Below, piece after piece: positions 1 through 9,432 of a stretch of DNA of 64,000 nucleotides. A program made the position numbers and the translations under genes. The DNA lies in NCBI RefSeq assembly GCF_009497895.1, contig NZ_CP033116.1:2108001-2172000 (forward strand), read 5' to 3'. The notes below the pieces were generated by a model. It saw only the letters and a program-made list of their open reading frames with translations, was not told the origin of the DNA and searched no databases. Numbering within the stretch: the stretch's first letter is position 1; the number at the start of each line of letters is the position of its first letter. This stretch comes from Halopseudomonas pelagia (GTDB lineage Bacteria; Pseudomonadota; Gammaproteobacteria; Pseudomonadales; Pseudomonadaceae).

Positions 1-352
1 CGTATTTAGAGTAATGGCAGATTTTAACTTTGTTGACGCGCTGGGTTGGTCCATATTGCCGCCGGGCCAGCATTCTCTGCGCTGTCAAAAGCGGAAGATA
101 TAAAGGTAATTGTCCAAGTGCAAACGTTTCTCGTTAGCAATATGTTTCCGTATTACACAACCTGCCTTCCCAGTTTCCTCAACGGGTAGCTCATTTTGAA
201 GGATAAAAGGCAGGGCTGACGGGGTGGGCTTTCAAGTATTCCTACCCCGCTACGTCTGAGGCTAGAGCCACCTATACTGTGGTGATGGCGGGCTTGAGGA
301 GCGGAGCTGACCCGCAACGGCAATGATCGAAAACAGAAACTGAGGAGGGCGA
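1..352. other. Upstream non-coding stretch
   Basis: No convincing coding frame, RNA gene or repeat is visible. The short open frames here are low-complexity shadows. The right end holds the strong ribosome binding site (GAGGAGGGCGA) of the GH114 gene. The stretch probably carries that gene's promoter and possibly the end of a gene lying outside the window, but I could not pin down -35/-10 boxes. Confidence 0.4.
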
Positions 353-1231
353 ATGCAGAAGCTGAAGTGGTTTCGGGCCGCTTGCGCACTGCCCCTCGCC
401 ATTGGCCAGGCGGCCAACGCTTTGCCGACCGATCGAAACGAGGCCCCGCCTGTTGAGGTGGCGCCCGTTACGCAGGGCAGTTGGTACAAGCCGCCCGTAT
501 CGGCGACCTGGCAATGGCAATTGCTGGTAGATGACAATCACCCGCTGAACACGAACTATGTAGCGGATATCTACAATCTCGATCTGTTCAATACGCCCGC
601 AGCCACCATCAGCGCGCTGCAGGCGCAAGATCGCAAGGTGATCTGTTACTTCTCGGCCGGCTCCTTCGAAAATTATCGCTCGGATCGTCACCAGTTCGAC
701 CGCAGCGAACTGGGTAATGGCCTGGAGGGTTGGCCCAAGGAACGCTGGCTGGACATCCGCTCGAACAACGTCCGCAGGATCATGACCGAGCGGTTGGACC
801 TGGCAGCCGAGAAGGGCTGCGATGCGGTCGAACCGGATAACGTCCAGGGCTATCTTGAGCCCACAGGCTTTGACCTGAGCGCCGAAGACCAGCTCGCCTA
901 TAATCGGTTTATCGCCAATCAGGCGCGCCAGCGCGGCCTCGGGGTGGGTTTGAAGAACGATCTCGAGCAGGTGGAGGCGCTGGTGGATTACTATGATTTT
1001 TCGATCAACGAACAGTGTTTTCAATACAACGAGTGCGACCTGTTGTTGCCGTTTATCCAGGCCGGCAAACCGGTGTTGCATGCCGAATACCCGGAGGAAG
1101 ATGGCGGCCTTTCCCTGAGTGACAGGTCCGTAGAGGGGCTTTGCAGTGCCGCCAACAAACTGCAGTTCAGTACCCTGGTTTTGCCGGTTGCCCTGGACGA
1201 TAGCTTTCGGGTGACCTGCCAGAACCAGTGA
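353..1231 (+). CDS. GH114-family endo alpha-1,4-polygalactosaminidase-like protein
   Basis: This 292-residue protein has an N-terminal signal-like segment (about residues 1-23) and is expected to act in the periplasm or outside the cell. It matches the glycoside hydrolase 114 / TM1410-like TIM barrel: a WQWQL start, then [14 protein letters not shown], then [13 protein letters not shown] with the acidic residues expected in the active site, and GLKND further on. Known members cleave alpha-1,4-linked galactosamine polymers such as biofilm polysaccharide. The substrate here is inferred from family only. The start is supported by a GAGGAGG ribosome binding site 4-10 bases upstream. A DJ-1/PfpI gene follows 74 bp downstream on the same strand, so the two may be co-transcribed. 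Confidence 0.82.
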   Translation: MQKLKWFRAACALPLAIGQAANALPTDRNEAPPVEVAPVTQGSWYKPPVSATWQWQLLVDDNHPLNTNYVADIYNLDLFNTPAATISALQAQDRKVICYFSAGSFENYRSDRHQFDRSELGNGLEGWPKERWLDIRSNNVRRIMTERLDLAAEKGCDAVEPDNVQGYLEPTGFDLSAEDQLAYNRFIANQARQRGLGVGLKNDLEQVEALVDYYDFSINEQCFQYNECDLLLPFIQAGKPVLHAEYPEEDGGLSLSDRSVEGLCSAANKLQFSTLVLPVALDDSFRVTCQNQ

Positions 1232-1305
1232 TTGTAGTAGCCGCCTGTTACCCGCAGGCCTTCATACAGGTGCATGCTGAACGCACCAATAGAGGAGGGC
1301 GAAAC

Positions 1306-1887
1306 ATGACCGCTAAGAAATTGCTGTTACTGGCCGGTGACTTCACCGAAGACTATGAAACCATGGTGCCGTTTCAGGCCCTGACCATGCTCGGCTATCA
1401 AGTTGACACGGTATGTCCGGAGAAAAAAGCCGGGGACACCGTACGCACCGCCATTCACGACTTTGAAGGTGATCAGACTTACACTGAGAAGCCCGGCCAT
1501 AACTTTGCTTTGAACTACGATTTCGATCAGGTCAAAGTCGAAGACTATGTTGGTCTGGTGATTCCTGGTGGCCGCGCCCCGGAATATTTGCGTTTGAACG
1601 AACGGGTAATCGAAATCGTGCAGCAGTTCGATAAGGCGCAGAAGCCCATCGCCGCCGTATGTCATGGTGCGCAGATTCTGGCCGCAGCTGGCGTGTTAAA
1701 AGGTCGCGAGTGCAGTGCCTATCCGGCCTGCGGCCCCGATGTGAAGCTCGCTGGTGGTACTTATATGGATATCCCGGTGGATCAGGCCCACACTCAAGGT
1801 AACCTGGTCACCGCGCCCGCCTGGCCATCGCATCCCGCCTGGCTGGCCGCGTTTGTAAAACTGCTGGGCGCCCAGATAACGCTCTAG
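1306..1887 (+). CDS. DJ-1/PfpI family protein
   Basis: A 193-residue DJ-1/PfpI superfamily protein. The nucleophile elbow is AVCHGAQ (Cys in the CHG motif), preceded by [14 protein letters not shown], which carries the conserved acidic residue of PfpI/YhbO-type members. Such proteins act as deglycases, glyoxalases or stress-protective hydrolases in the cytoplasm; the exact activity cannot be read from sequence. The frame is open upstream to 1228, but the ATG at 1306 follows a good AGAGGAGGGC ribosome binding site and gives the family's usual N-terminus ([13 protein letters not shown]), so I chose it. It probably shares a transcript with the GH114 gene before it and the ribbon-helix-helix gene 30 bp after it. 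Confidence 0.88.
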   Translation: MTAKKLLLLAGDFTEDYETMVPFQALTMLGYQVDTVCPEKKAGDTVRTAIHDFEGDQTYTEKPGHNFALNYDFDQVKVEDYVGLVIPGGRAPEYLRLNERVIEIVQQFDKAQKPIAAVCHGAQILAAAGVLKGRECSAYPACGPDVKLAGGTYMDIPVDQAHTQGNLVTAPAWPSHPAWLAAFVKLLGAQITL

Positions 1888-1917
1888 TTCGGATAAACAA
1901 TCATCAGGGGTGGCCGC

Positions 1918-2223
1918 ATGTGTGAGCTCTACGTCAAAGCCGATCCAATTCTGTACGAATCGCGTTCCCGCTCCCTGCGCATCCGCGGCGTGGTCACCAC
2001 GCTGCGGCTGGAAAATCAGTTCTGGCAGATACTCCAGGAAATCGCCGAGGTCGATGGCATGACCACCAACCAGTTGATTACCAAGCTGTACGAGGAAATC
2101 ATGGAACTACGCGGCGAAGTAGAGAACTTCGCCTCGTTTTTGCGGGTGAGCTGTACTCGCTATCTGGCTCAGCGCGAAGCGCGTCCGGTGCCCTTGTCGG
2201 TGGTGCGTGCCTCGGCGGGCTGA
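1918..2223 (+). CDS. Ribbon-helix-helix domain protein
   Basis: A 101-residue protein. Residues about 15-75 look like the RHH_4 ribbon-helix-helix domain found in small proteobacterial proteins: SRSLRIRGVVTTLRLENQFW forms the strand and first helix, and GMTTNQLITKLYEEI the second helix. Members are presumed DNA-binding but mostly uncharacterised. It starts 30 bp after the DJ-1/PfpI gene, so it is probably the last gene of that unit. Its stop codon directly abuts the stop codon of the convergent binding-protein gene on the other strand, with no bases between them. No antitoxin-style toxin partner is visible beside it. Confidence 0.75.
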   Translation: MCELYVKADPILYESRSRSLRIRGVVTTLRLENQFWQILQEIAEVDGMTTNQLITKLYEEIMELRGEVENFASFLRVSCTRYLAQREARPVPLSVVRASAG

Positions 2224-3036
2224 CTATTGCGCCGGTACGTAGCGCCGCACAATTTGCTTATAGCTGCCATCGGCAACCAGTTGTTGTAACGCCTCTGCAT
2301 AGTCCCGAACAAAGTCCGGATCGTTTGATTCCTTGCTGAACGCTACCTCTGCTGGCTCATGGGACACCACAACCTTAGTCGCTTTGATTTGTCTGCCCAG
2401 GCCGAGCTGACGGATCTCATAGGCGCCGGTATGTTCGTTGGCAATGACGCCGTCAATTCGCCCTCTGTCCAGCATGCGCCACAGGTTTTCGCGTTTGGCC
2501 AGGATCGTTACCCTCGCGGCAAATTCGGGGTCGTTCATGACTTCCTGAAAGTCAGATCCGTAATACACCCTGATCTGCGCGCCAAGTCGGAATTCAGTAT
2601 CTCGCAGATCAATCAGGCGAGAGACGGGCCATTTTGCAAGCGCCCGTTCATGCATAAACAGAATGTTGTGCGAGGCAGGGATAACGGCGCCGGAGAAGTG
2701 CGCAAACTTTTCGCGCTCCGGTCGCCGAAAGGCGCTGGGTAGAATATCCAGCCGGCCCAGCTCCAGTTCCCTTAGCGCTCTTGCCCAGGGCAACTTGTGC
2801 AGGGTGGCCTTGCAGTCCAAATGCTCAAGCACTGCGCGGTTGAGCTCGACATCGATTCCCGCAATATCTCCATTAGGCATTTGCATGCTGAACGGTGGGT
2901 CATCGTCCCAGCGCACGCTTTTCTCGCATTCGGCTGCCGCCAGACTGGGCCAGCAAGCCAGCACAACAAGAACGAGTGCCAAGCAGCCGCCTGGTAACAC
3001 AGGACGAGCTGCGACAGCGCCAATCAAGATCGTCAT
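2224..3036 (-). CDS. Periplasmic solute-binding protein, family 3
   Basis: About 270 residues with a signal peptide ending near SLAAAECEK, followed by a family 3 (amino-acid-type) substrate-binding domain: WDDDPPFSM, then the typical IDVELNRAVLEHLDC and LPWARALRELELGRLDILPS segments. Such proteins feed polar amino acid ABC importers or act as sensor-like orphans. No permease or ATPase gene lies beside it, so its partner is elsewhere or it is an orphan. The frame is open to 3105. I chose the ATG at 3036 because it puts the signal peptide at the N-terminus and has a GAGG box 9-10 bases upstream, but 3069 is possible. It lies 76 bp downstream of nadE on the same strand. Confidence 0.78.
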   Translation of the reverse strand: MTILIGAVAARPVLPGGCLALVLVVLACWPSLAAAECEKSVRWDDDPPFSMQMPNGDIAGIDVELNRAVLEHLDCKATLHKLPWARALRELELGRLDILPSAFRRPEREKFAHFSGAVIPASHNILFMHERALAKWPVSRLIDLRDTEFRLGAQIRVYYGSDFQEVMNDPEFAARVTILAKRENLWRMLDRGRIDGVIANEHTGAYEIRQLGLGRQIKATKVVVSHEPAEVAFSKESNDPDFVRDYAEALQQLVADGSYKQIVRRYVPAQ

Positions 3037-3112
3037 CCGTGCAGACCTCGTTTTGGTTTCAAGGAGCATAGCAGACCGGCGATCCCCGGCACCTCGCCCT
3101 CGCACCTGCAGA

Positions 3113-3940
3113 TCAAGGTGTCAGAGGCACCTGGCGTTTATGCTCGGTCGCATCATAGCGCTCGATGATCTGACGAGCGATATCGTCGTCCACCGCCTTA
3201 CCCAGCAGGAAAGCATCAATCTGCTCGTAGGTCAGACCATAGGCATCTTCATCCGGTCTGCCAGGCTTCAATTCTTCAAGGTCGGCGGTTGGCACTTTGC
3301 CGACCAGTGACGCAGGCGCACCCAGCTCCGCAGCAATGCGCCGTACCTGGCTCTTGGTCAGCCCGGTCAGTGGGGCGAGGTCACAGGCGCCGTCACCAAA
3401 CTTGGTGAAAAAGCCCATCACCGCTTCGGCGGCATGGTCGGTACCCACCACCAGGCCATTGACGAAGTTGGCCAACGCATATTGCGTAACCATACGGGTA
3501 CGCGCCTTGACGTTGCCTTTAACAAAATCACGCTTGCCCGCGTCAGCCTGTTCATCAGCAAAGTTCTCCATCAACGCGTCGACCGCACTTTGAATGTCGA
3601 CGGTGCGCACCTGATCCGGGTTGATGAAATCCACCGCTGACTGGGCGTCGTGCTCATCATGCTGCACGTCATAGGGCAGGCGCATGGCATAGAAGGTAGC
3701 GTTGTAGCCGCCCTGGCGAAGCGATTCGACGGCAATTTGGCAAAGCTTGCCACAGGTAGTCGAGTCCACACCGCCGCTGATCCCGAGCACCAGCGCTTTA
3801 GTCCCGGAGCGTTGTACGGTGTCTTTAATGAAATCGATACGTCGCTCAAGCTCCATCTTGAGTTCAACGTCGTTCTCAAGCTTGGAATTCACCTGCAAAG
3901 CGCTGCGAATTTCAGCGCCACGGCTTGACGCAGTGTTCAT
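3113..3940 (-). CDS. nadE: Ammonia-dependent NAD+ synthetase
   Basis: 275 residues, the same length as the E. coli enzyme. It makes NAD+ from nicotinic acid adenine dinucleotide, ATP and ammonia in the cytoplasm. The N-type ATP pyrophosphatase P-loop SGGVDS sits at residues 55-60. The deamido-NAD site appears as KGNVKARTRM and GTDHAAEAVMGFFTKFGDG, and the C-terminal KVPTADLEELKPGRPDE loop is present. There is no nitrilase (glutaminase) domain, so it should use free ammonia. The ATG at 3940 follows AAGGAGACAAGC, a strong ribosome binding site; the frame extends to 3976 but the upstream codon is less well placed. Confidence 0.95.
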   Translation of the reverse strand: MNTASSRGAEIRSALQVNSKLENDVELKMELERRIDFIKDTVQRSGTKALVLGISGGVDSTTCGKLCQIAVESLRQGGYNATFYAMRLPYDVQHDEHDAQSAVDFINPDQVRTVDIQSAVDALMENFADEQADAGKRDFVKGNVKARTRMVTQYALANFVNGLVVGTDHAAEAVMGFFTKFGDGACDLAPLTGLTKSQVRRIAAELGAPASLVGKVPTADLEELKPGRPDEDAYGLTYEQIDAFLLGKAVDDDIARQIIERYDATEHKRQVPLTP

Positions 3941-4090
3941 GCTTGTCTCCTTGGTATTCGACACGAAAAGAATCAATGACCTGATAGTTCGACACCATAA
4001 ACGAGGTTAGTGCCGACACCAAGAGTCAGTTCGTTATCTGGCATGTCAGAACCTTACACAGGGCTAGCATTGTCGCTACAAATGCTCACT

Positions 4091-4567
4091 TCACAAACCA
4101 AGCTGCGAAAGCTCTGGATGATCATCCGGGCGGCGGCCCAGTGGCCAGCGGAATTTGCGTTCGGACTCCTCAATGGGTAGATCATTGATGCAGGCGAAGC
4201 GATGGGCCATCAAGCCGTTCTCGGCAAACTCCCAGTTCTCGTTGCCGTAGGAGCGGAACCAGTTGCCGGAATCGTCGTGCCATTCATAGGCATAGCGCAC
4301 AGCAATACGGTTATCGGTGAAGGCCCATAGCTCCTTGATCAGGCGATACTCGAGCTCCTTGTTCCACTTACGCTCGAGAAAAGCCTGCGCTTCGGCGCGG
4401 TTCTTCGCAAACTCCGCGCGGTTGCGCCATTGGGTATCTGGTGTATAGGCCAGCGCCACTTTTGCCGCGTCCCGGCTGTTCCAGCCATCTTCAGCCAACC
4501 GGACTTTTAACAGGGCAGACTCGCGGGTAAAAGGCGGAACAGGTTGGCGAATTTCAGGGGTAGACAT
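4091..4567 (-). CDS. NTF2-like (DUF1348) protein
   Basis: A 158-residue SnoaL/NTF2-fold protein of the DUF1348 type, recognised from the pattern [36 protein letters not shown] and [20 protein letters not shown]. The family is uncharacterised; the fold usually forms a small cone-shaped pocket for hydrophobic ligands. It starts 14 bp after the stop of the PPOX/ferredoxin-reductase fusion, so it is very likely the last gene of that operon (GST, fusion oxidoreductase, NTF2-like protein). That placement suggests a role in handling a small-molecule substrate. Confidence 0.85.
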   Translation of the reverse strand: MSTPEIRQPVPPFTRESALLKVRLAEDGWNSRDAAKVALAYTPDTQWRNRAEFAKNRAEAQAFLERKWNKELEYRLIKELWAFTDNRIAVRYAYEWHDDSGNWFRSYGNENWEFAENGLMAHRFACINDLPIEESERKFRWPLGRRPDDHPELSQLGL

Positions 4568-4581
4568 GGCACAGCACCTCT

Positions 4582-6639
4582 CTACAGATCAAGAACCAAG
4601 GGTTGAATACCGTCCGCATGTTCCGCCGGTACCGCGCAGCAGATCAGCACGCTGCCGTCCTCCGGCATTTCCGCTGGCGGATTGGGGTAGTGAACGTCGC
4701 CGCTGACAATGCGTGTTTTGCAGGTGCCACAGGAACCGCCGCGGCAACTGAAGTCGGGGCTCAGGCCGCGGCTTTCTGCCAGCTCTAGCAAGCTACCGCT
4801 GTCTGGGGTCCAGCGGGCTTCTTTTGCCGATGACTCGAAATACACCGGCACCGGCGCGCTGGCGGCGGGTAGTTGGGCCAGTGGTGCGGAGGTTTCAGCC
4901 GCCAAGCGTCGTAAGGTCGAAGGCCCGAATGCCTCGGCGTGAATGCGTTCATCCGCAATGTTCAGCGCACGTAGCGCGTCGTACATATCCTGAATAAATC
5001 CGCCGGGCCCGCAGAGGTAATAATCGTAATCATCCAGCGGCAGCCGAGTCTTTACTTGAGCGAAGTCCAGGCGGCCGGTTATATCAAAGTCGCGGCCAGC
5101 GATAGCTTCAGCGCCTGGATTGCTTAAGGCGCGGTGAATATGCAGTTGCTGCGGATCGCGCTGCTGCAAATCCCCGAGCTCTGCCTGGAATGGCAGGTCC
5201 TCCAGCGTTCTGGCGCTCTGGAACAGATGCACATGGCGTTGCCGCTGATGCTGTTGATTCTGCGCTGCCAGCTCCCTGAACATGGAAAGCAGGGGCGTGA
5301 TGCCTACCCCGGCAGCGATCAATACCACCGGCCGTTCGGTTTCCTCTTTCAACGTGAAGCTGCCCATTGGCGGGCGCACCTCCAACAGGTCGCCCACTTG
5401 CATAGTGTTGTGCAGGTGATAAGACGCCGGCCCCTGCGCCTTGACGCTGATACGGATGTGCCCGTCAGAAGGGGCGCTGGAAACGCTGTAGGTTCTGATC
5501 AGCGCGGGCTCATCGGCATTGGGCTGCAGGCGCACCGGCACATGTTGCCCAGGGGTAAAAGCAACGTGCGCAATGTCCAGCGGCTGGATAACAAACGAGC
5601 GGATGTCCTTGCTCTCTTGCTGCACCTGCATCACCCGCCATTGCTGCCACTGCTGGCGCTTTTCTTTCTGCAGCAGCTTCTCATCTGCTTTAGCCCAGGT
5701 ACCTGTAGCCAGGCTGGTGGGTGCGTAGTCTTGAAACTCCCAGCGCAGCGCGACGGCGGCAGGTCGCAACACCGCCTGAGTCACATCCAGCGTCCAGAGC
5801 CGCTCGGCGCCTTCAAACGCGTTAACCAGTGGGCCATCCAGAATCAACTCAGTGCGCCCGGTAAGCTGCAAGATGTCGCCATTGGCGAAATCAACAAACA
5901 GCAGGCCGGCGACAGGGTTGGCGTGCAGATTGCCCAAGGTGTTGAAGAACAGATTGCCCGCGTAATCGGGAATGGTCAGCCGGTTGCCCTCGACTTTGAC
6001 AAAGCCCGCGCGGCCACCCCGGTGGGAAACATCCACAGAGCGGTGGTGTGGGTCGTGATCGAAGTAGCTGGCGATAAAAAAGGTGTCCGCGGCGCGGATA
6101 ATTGCGGCAGCCCGCGCAGTCAGCTCAGTAAATTCCTGCCGCGGCGGGCGGTCGGCTGGCATCTGAACGTGTTGATAGGAGCGCGTTTGAATGTACTTGG
6201 GGCAGTTGCCATAAGAGTGCTCGACCGCCACGGCAATGCCATCCGCAGATACCTGCTGGATCACACCGTTGATGCGATTACGCCGACGCGTATGCAGCTC
6301 GATGCCGAGCAGCCCGATACTCTTGCCGGGTTGCAAGCCGGCAGCGGCCGGATCCTGGCTGTCTGGCTGCGTACCCAGTAGCAACTGCTGCGGGTCGGGC
6401 GAGGTAACGAAGCCTTCCGGCCCCTCCAGCAGAGTGGCCCAGGGCCGCTGCTGCGCATCCACCGCACCGACGATCATAAAGGGTAACTGCTGGTAGAAAT
6501 CACGGTGCTGGTCGGGCATGTGGTCGCGAATCACCTTTTGCCCAAGCACCTCCATCCGCTCGGACACGCCGTGCAGTTCCTGAAGTACTTTTTCCCCGGC
6601 ATGCCAGGGAGAGCGGCGGTGCTTGGGCAGGTGATCCAT
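4582..6639 (-). CDS. PPOX / ferredoxin-reductase / 2Fe-2S ferredoxin fusion
   Basis: A 685-residue three-part flavoprotein. Residues about 40-300 are pyridoxamine-5'-phosphate-oxidase-like (FMN-binding split barrel; [19 protein letters not shown] and [11 protein letters not shown] segments). Residues about 340-570 are a ferredoxin-NADP+ reductase module with the FAD motif RTYSVSSAP, the nucleotide motif [11 protein letters not shown] and YLCGPGGFI. The C-terminal ~90 residues are a plant-type 2Fe-2S ferredoxin with CRGGSCGTC and a distal CC. Electrons should run NAD(P)H to FAD to 2Fe-2S, probably on to the FMN domain. The substrate is unknown. It sits 26 bp after a GST gene and 14 bp before an NTF2-like gene, arguing for a small redox/detoxification operon. 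Confidence 0.88.
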   Translation of the reverse strand: MDHLPKHRRSPWHAGEKVLQELHGVSERMEVLGQKVIRDHMPDQHRDFYQQLPFMIVGAVDAQQRPWATLLEGPEGFVTSPDPQQLLLGTQPDSQDPAAAGLQPGKSIGLLGIELHTRRRNRINGVIQQVSADGIAVAVEHSYGNCPKYIQTRSYQHVQMPADRPPRQEFTELTARAAAIIRAADTFFIASYFDHDPHHRSVDVSHRGGRAGFVKVEGNRLTIPDYAGNLFFNTLGNLHANPVAGLLFVDFANGDILQLTGRTELILDGPLVNAFEGAERLWTLDVTQAVLRPAAVALRWEFQDYAPTSLATGTWAKADEKLLQKEKRQQWQQWRVMQVQQESKDIRSFVIQPLDIAHVAFTPGQHVPVRLQPNADEPALIRTYSVSSAPSDGHIRISVKAQGPASYHLHNTMQVGDLLEVRPPMGSFTLKEETERPVVLIAAGVGITPLLSMFRELAAQNQQHQRQRHVHLFQSARTLEDLPFQAELGDLQQRDPQQLHIHRALSNPGAEAIAGRDFDITGRLDFAQVKTRLPLDDYDYYLCGPGGFIQDMYDALRALNIADERIHAEAFGPSTLRRLAAETSAPLAQLPAASAPVPVYFESSAKEARWTPDSGSLLELAESRGLSPDFSCRGGSCGTCKTRIVSGDVHYPNPPAEMPEDGSVLICCAVPAEHADGIQPLVLDL

Positions 6640-6665
6640 GGTGCGTCCTCCTCGCGTGGCTCGGC

Positions 6666-7298
6666 TTAGTTGGCCTGCAGACCTACAGCGGTTCGCGCCA
6701 TGGGTACGAAGTCGGGCAGTGCTTCAACCCGTTGCAGCCAGGCGCGCACGTTCGGGTAGTCCTCCAGCGACACATTGCCTTCCGGGGCATGGGCGATATA
6801 GGCGTAGTTGGCCACATCGGCGATGGTGGCTGTATCGCCTGTCAGGAACGGCGAATTGGCCAACTCGCTGTTCATCACTTTGAGCAGCACGTGGGAGCGG
6901 GTGATAGCCTCGGCGGCATTCAATTGAGCGCCGAATACGGTGACCAGGCGCGCAGAGGCCGGGCCGTAGGCAACCGGGCCGGCCGCCACCGAGAGCCAGC
7001 GCTGGATGCGCGCCGCCGCGACAGGCTCGTCAGACATCCAACTGCCGCCGCCGTCGTACTTCTTCACCAGGTACACCAGAATGGCATTGGAGTCGCTGAG
7101 AATGGTGCCGTTGTCATCGATAACCGGCACTTGCCCAAAAGGGTTAATGGCGAGGAATTCAGGTTTTTTGTGCGCCCCATTGGCCATGTCGAGATCCACC
7201 GGTTCCATGGGCAGCTTCAGCAATGAAAGCATCAACTGGACGCGATGGGCGTGGCCGGACAGGGGGTGGCGATAGAGTTTGATAGCTGGTTGAGACAT
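6666..7298 (-). CDS. Glutathione S-transferase
   Basis: A 210-residue cytosolic GST with a thioredoxin-fold N-terminus ([19 protein letters not shown], with Ser in the position typical of theta/beta-like enzymes), the cis-Pro/glutathione-binding stretch [21 protein letters not shown], and an all-helical C-terminal domain with [18 protein letters not shown]. It conjugates or reduces electrophiles with glutathione. It is first in an apparent operon with the PPOX/ferredoxin-reductase fusion and an NTF2-like protein. The start ATG at 7298 gives the family-standard N-terminus. Confidence 0.93.
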   Translation of the reverse strand: MSQPAIKLYRHPLSGHAHRVQLMLSLLKLPMEPVDLDMANGAHKKPEFLAINPFGQVPVIDDNGTILSDSNAILVYLVKKYDGGGSWMSDEPVAAARIQRWLSVAAGPVAYGPASARLVTVFGAQLNAAEAITRSHVLLKVMNSELANSPFLTGDTATIADVANYAYIAHAPEGNVSLEDYPNVRAWLQRVEALPDFVPMARTAVGLQAN

Positions 7299-7476
7299 GA
7301 TCGTGGCTCCGCATCTGGTTAAGGAGGTCAGCGCAGATCAAACCGGCTTGGGCTACTTGCGCTGGGAAGTACATGCTGCACCCACTCGCGGCTGAGCAGA
7401 ATCACCATGCAGAGCAATGCATAATTTCGTTTTCTGAAAGAGTGGGGCAGGGTGTTGGCGTTTCAGCCGTGTAGCG

Positions 7477-8379
7477 TTAGCTTAGAAAGGCGGGGTGCGC
7501 GCGCAGCCTGGGCGTGGCAAAGTCGATAAAAGTACGCACTCGCGCCGCCGCCCGGCGACCATCACGGTAGATCAACTGTGCTGGTATGCCCTGGATCGCA
7601 AAGCTGCCCAGTACCGGCTCCAGCAAACCGCTCTGCAGCTCATCATGCGCCTCATAACTCATACAGCGAATCAGCCCCAGCCCCAGGGTTGCGGCTTTAA
7701 TGGCGGCGCGCTGGGTGGTGCAGGTCAGCACCGGCGCCGGTTTCACCACACGCGTGGAGCGCTCTGAACAAAAGCGCCACTCACTTTCCTCGCCAGAGGC
7801 GGTGGTCAGCACGCTGCGATGGGCTTTAAGGTCCTCGAGCGTCTGCGGGCGCCCCCACTTAGCCAGGTAAGCGGGTGAGCCGCAGACGATCGGCTGCACC
7901 GTCCCCACCGCCATGGCGAACTCCGAGGAGTCCGGCAAATGGCCCACCACCAGCGCAACATCAATATTGTCCTCAAGCAGTTTTGGCAGACCTTCGCTGG
8001 CGCGGGTGTGCAAGTACACGTCGGGAAACGCTGCAAGATAGTCGAGGGCGATGGGCGTCAAGATCTGCTGATCCATCAGCATCGGCAGTGCCACGTTCAA
8101 TTGCCCGGCTGGGCGCGCATGCAGGCCGGCGGCGGAGCGTTCGGCAGCGGCCGTATGCTCTAGTATCTGCTCGCAACTGGCAGCAAACAGCTCGCCCGCA
8201 GGGCTAAGTTCGACGCCGCGCGGGCCGCGCAGCAGCAGGGTGTTGTTCAGGCGTGCTTCCAATTCAGCGATGCTGCGCATAACGGTCACGGTCGAGAGCT
8301 CTAGCTGGCGCGCTGCCGCGGCAAGGCTCCCGGCTTGCGCCACGGCTTCGAACACCTGCATCTGACGGTAATGGCTCAT
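7477..8379 (-). CDS. LysR-family transcriptional regulator
   Basis: 300 residues: an N-terminal winged helix-turn-helix (FEAVAQAGSLAAAARQLELSTVTVMRSIAELEARL, residues about 8-42) and a LysR substrate-binding domain (QLNVALPMLMDQQILTPIALDYLAAFPDVYL onward). It is of the small TFDRD-like subgroup that often acts on oxidoreductase or exporter genes. It starts 3 bp after the next LysR gene's stop and reads in the same direction as the GST operon, 178 bp ahead of it. Control of that operon is a reasonable guess only, since the usual divergent layout is absent. Confidence 0.92.
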   Translation of the reverse strand: MSHYRQMQVFEAVAQAGSLAAAARQLELSTVTVMRSIAELEARLNNTLLLRGPRGVELSPAGELFAASCEQILEHTAAAERSAAGLHARPAGQLNVALPMLMDQQILTPIALDYLAAFPDVYLHTRASEGLPKLLEDNIDVALVVGHLPDSSEFAMAVGTVQPIVCGSPAYLAKWGRPQTLEDLKAHRSVLTTASGEESEWRFCSERSTRVVKPAPVLTCTTQRAAIKAATLGLGLIRCMSYEAHDELQSGLLEPVLGSFAIQGIPAQLIYRDGRRAAARVRTFIDFATPRLRAHPAFLS

Positions 8380-8382
8380 ACG

Positions 8383-9297
8383 CTAGAGTCTCCCAGCCCT
8401 CTGCAGCGCCGGCTCCTGCAAAAACCGTTCGGCACAAAAGTCGACAAAAGTACGTACTTTAGCCGGAACCCGCCCGCCACCCTGATAGAGAATGTGCACC
8501 GGCAACGCCGCTGCTTCATAGGTATCGAGAATAATCTCCAGCTCGCCCTTGGCTACCAGCTCGGCCACCTGATAAGACAAAACCCGTGTCAGCCCCCACC
8601 CCAAGCGCGCCGCATTGATCGCCGCCCGGTTGGAACTCACCAACAAACGCGGCTTGGGGTGCAGGGAAGTGGTGCCGGTTGGCAGGTTGAACTGCCAGTC
8701 GGTGAGAAGGCTGCTGGCAGAGGACATCACAATAGGCGCAGTCAATACGTCCTTAGGTGCTTTCGGCCGACCAAATTCCTCGAGAAAGGCCGGGGCAGCG
8801 CAAATCACCGGGCGGATATGCCCGACCTTGATCGCCTGCAGGCCGGTGTCTGGCAAGTGACCGATGCGTATGGCCACATCCACGCCCTCGTCGACCATGT
8901 TTACCAGTCGATCCACCAGCAGGGCGTTGATAGCCACCTGCGGATGCGCAGCCAGGTACTCGGTAATCTGCGGAATCAGATACAGCTCGCCGAACATCAC
9001 CGGCGCCGTCACCGTGAGATTACCCCGGGCTCGGATGCTGCTGCCGGTGGCCAGCTCTTCGGCTTCGTCCAACTCCAGCAGGATGCGCTTGCAGTCTTCC
9101 ACATAGCGCCGCCCGGCTTCGGTCAGGCGCAAGGTGCGCGTGCTGCGTGCGAGCAGCACCGTACCCAGGCGTTTCTCCAGGCCGGCAATCACGCGCGTCA
9201 CGCTCGGCGGCGACATGCCCATCAGCTTGGCACCCCCGGCAAAGCTTTTCGCCTCCGCCACGGCCAGCAGTACTTTCATTTCCTGAAACCTGTCCAC
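8383..9297 (-). CDS. LysR-family transcriptional regulator
   Basis: 304 residues with a typical LysR helix-turn-helix (LLAVAEAKSFAGGAKLMGMSPPSVTRVIAGLEKRL) and an effector domain starting at GNLTVTAPVMFGELYLIP. It is clearly related to the LysR gene lying 3 bp downstream: both share the order VATF-like effector start, HLPD motif and a C-terminal VRTF(V/I)DF. This suggests a local duplication. Both read on the minus strand and are probably co-transcribed. The next gene upstream, a DMT exporter, is on the same strand 135 bp away. Confidence 0.92.
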   Translation of the reverse strand: MDRFQEMKVLLAVAEAKSFAGGAKLMGMSPPSVTRVIAGLEKRLGTVLLARSTRTLRLTEAGRRYVEDCKRILLELDEAEELATGSSIRARGNLTVTAPVMFGELYLIPQITEYLAAHPQVAINALLVDRLVNMVDEGVDVAIRIGHLPDTGLQAIKVGHIRPVICAAPAFLEEFGRPKAPKDVLTAPIVMSSASSLLTDWQFNLPTGTTSLHPKPRLLVSSNRAAINAARLGWGLTRVLSYQVAELVAKGELEIILDTYEAAALPVHILYQGGGRVPAKVRTFVDFCAERFLQEPALQRAGRL

Positions 9298-9432
9298 AGT
9301 TACCGCCTTGCCTGGAACCTGATTGGTAGCACACAGCGTAGCGGCGTTGGATAGGGATGCGCTACTTGTCCCGGTGGTTTGGCTGAACTAACGAGCGATA
9401 TAGGTTGCTGCTGACGATCACTTGAGGCGAGC

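Noticed and set aside
5134..6381. A 415-residue plus-strand open frame antisense to the PPOX/ferredoxin-reductase fusion.
   Set aside because: It is a shadow of a clear, motif-rich gene on the other strand and shows no recognisable domain.
8335..9354. A 339-residue plus-strand open frame antisense to the second LysR gene.
   Set aside because: It has no ribosome binding site or domain, and the opposite strand has a textbook LysR gene.
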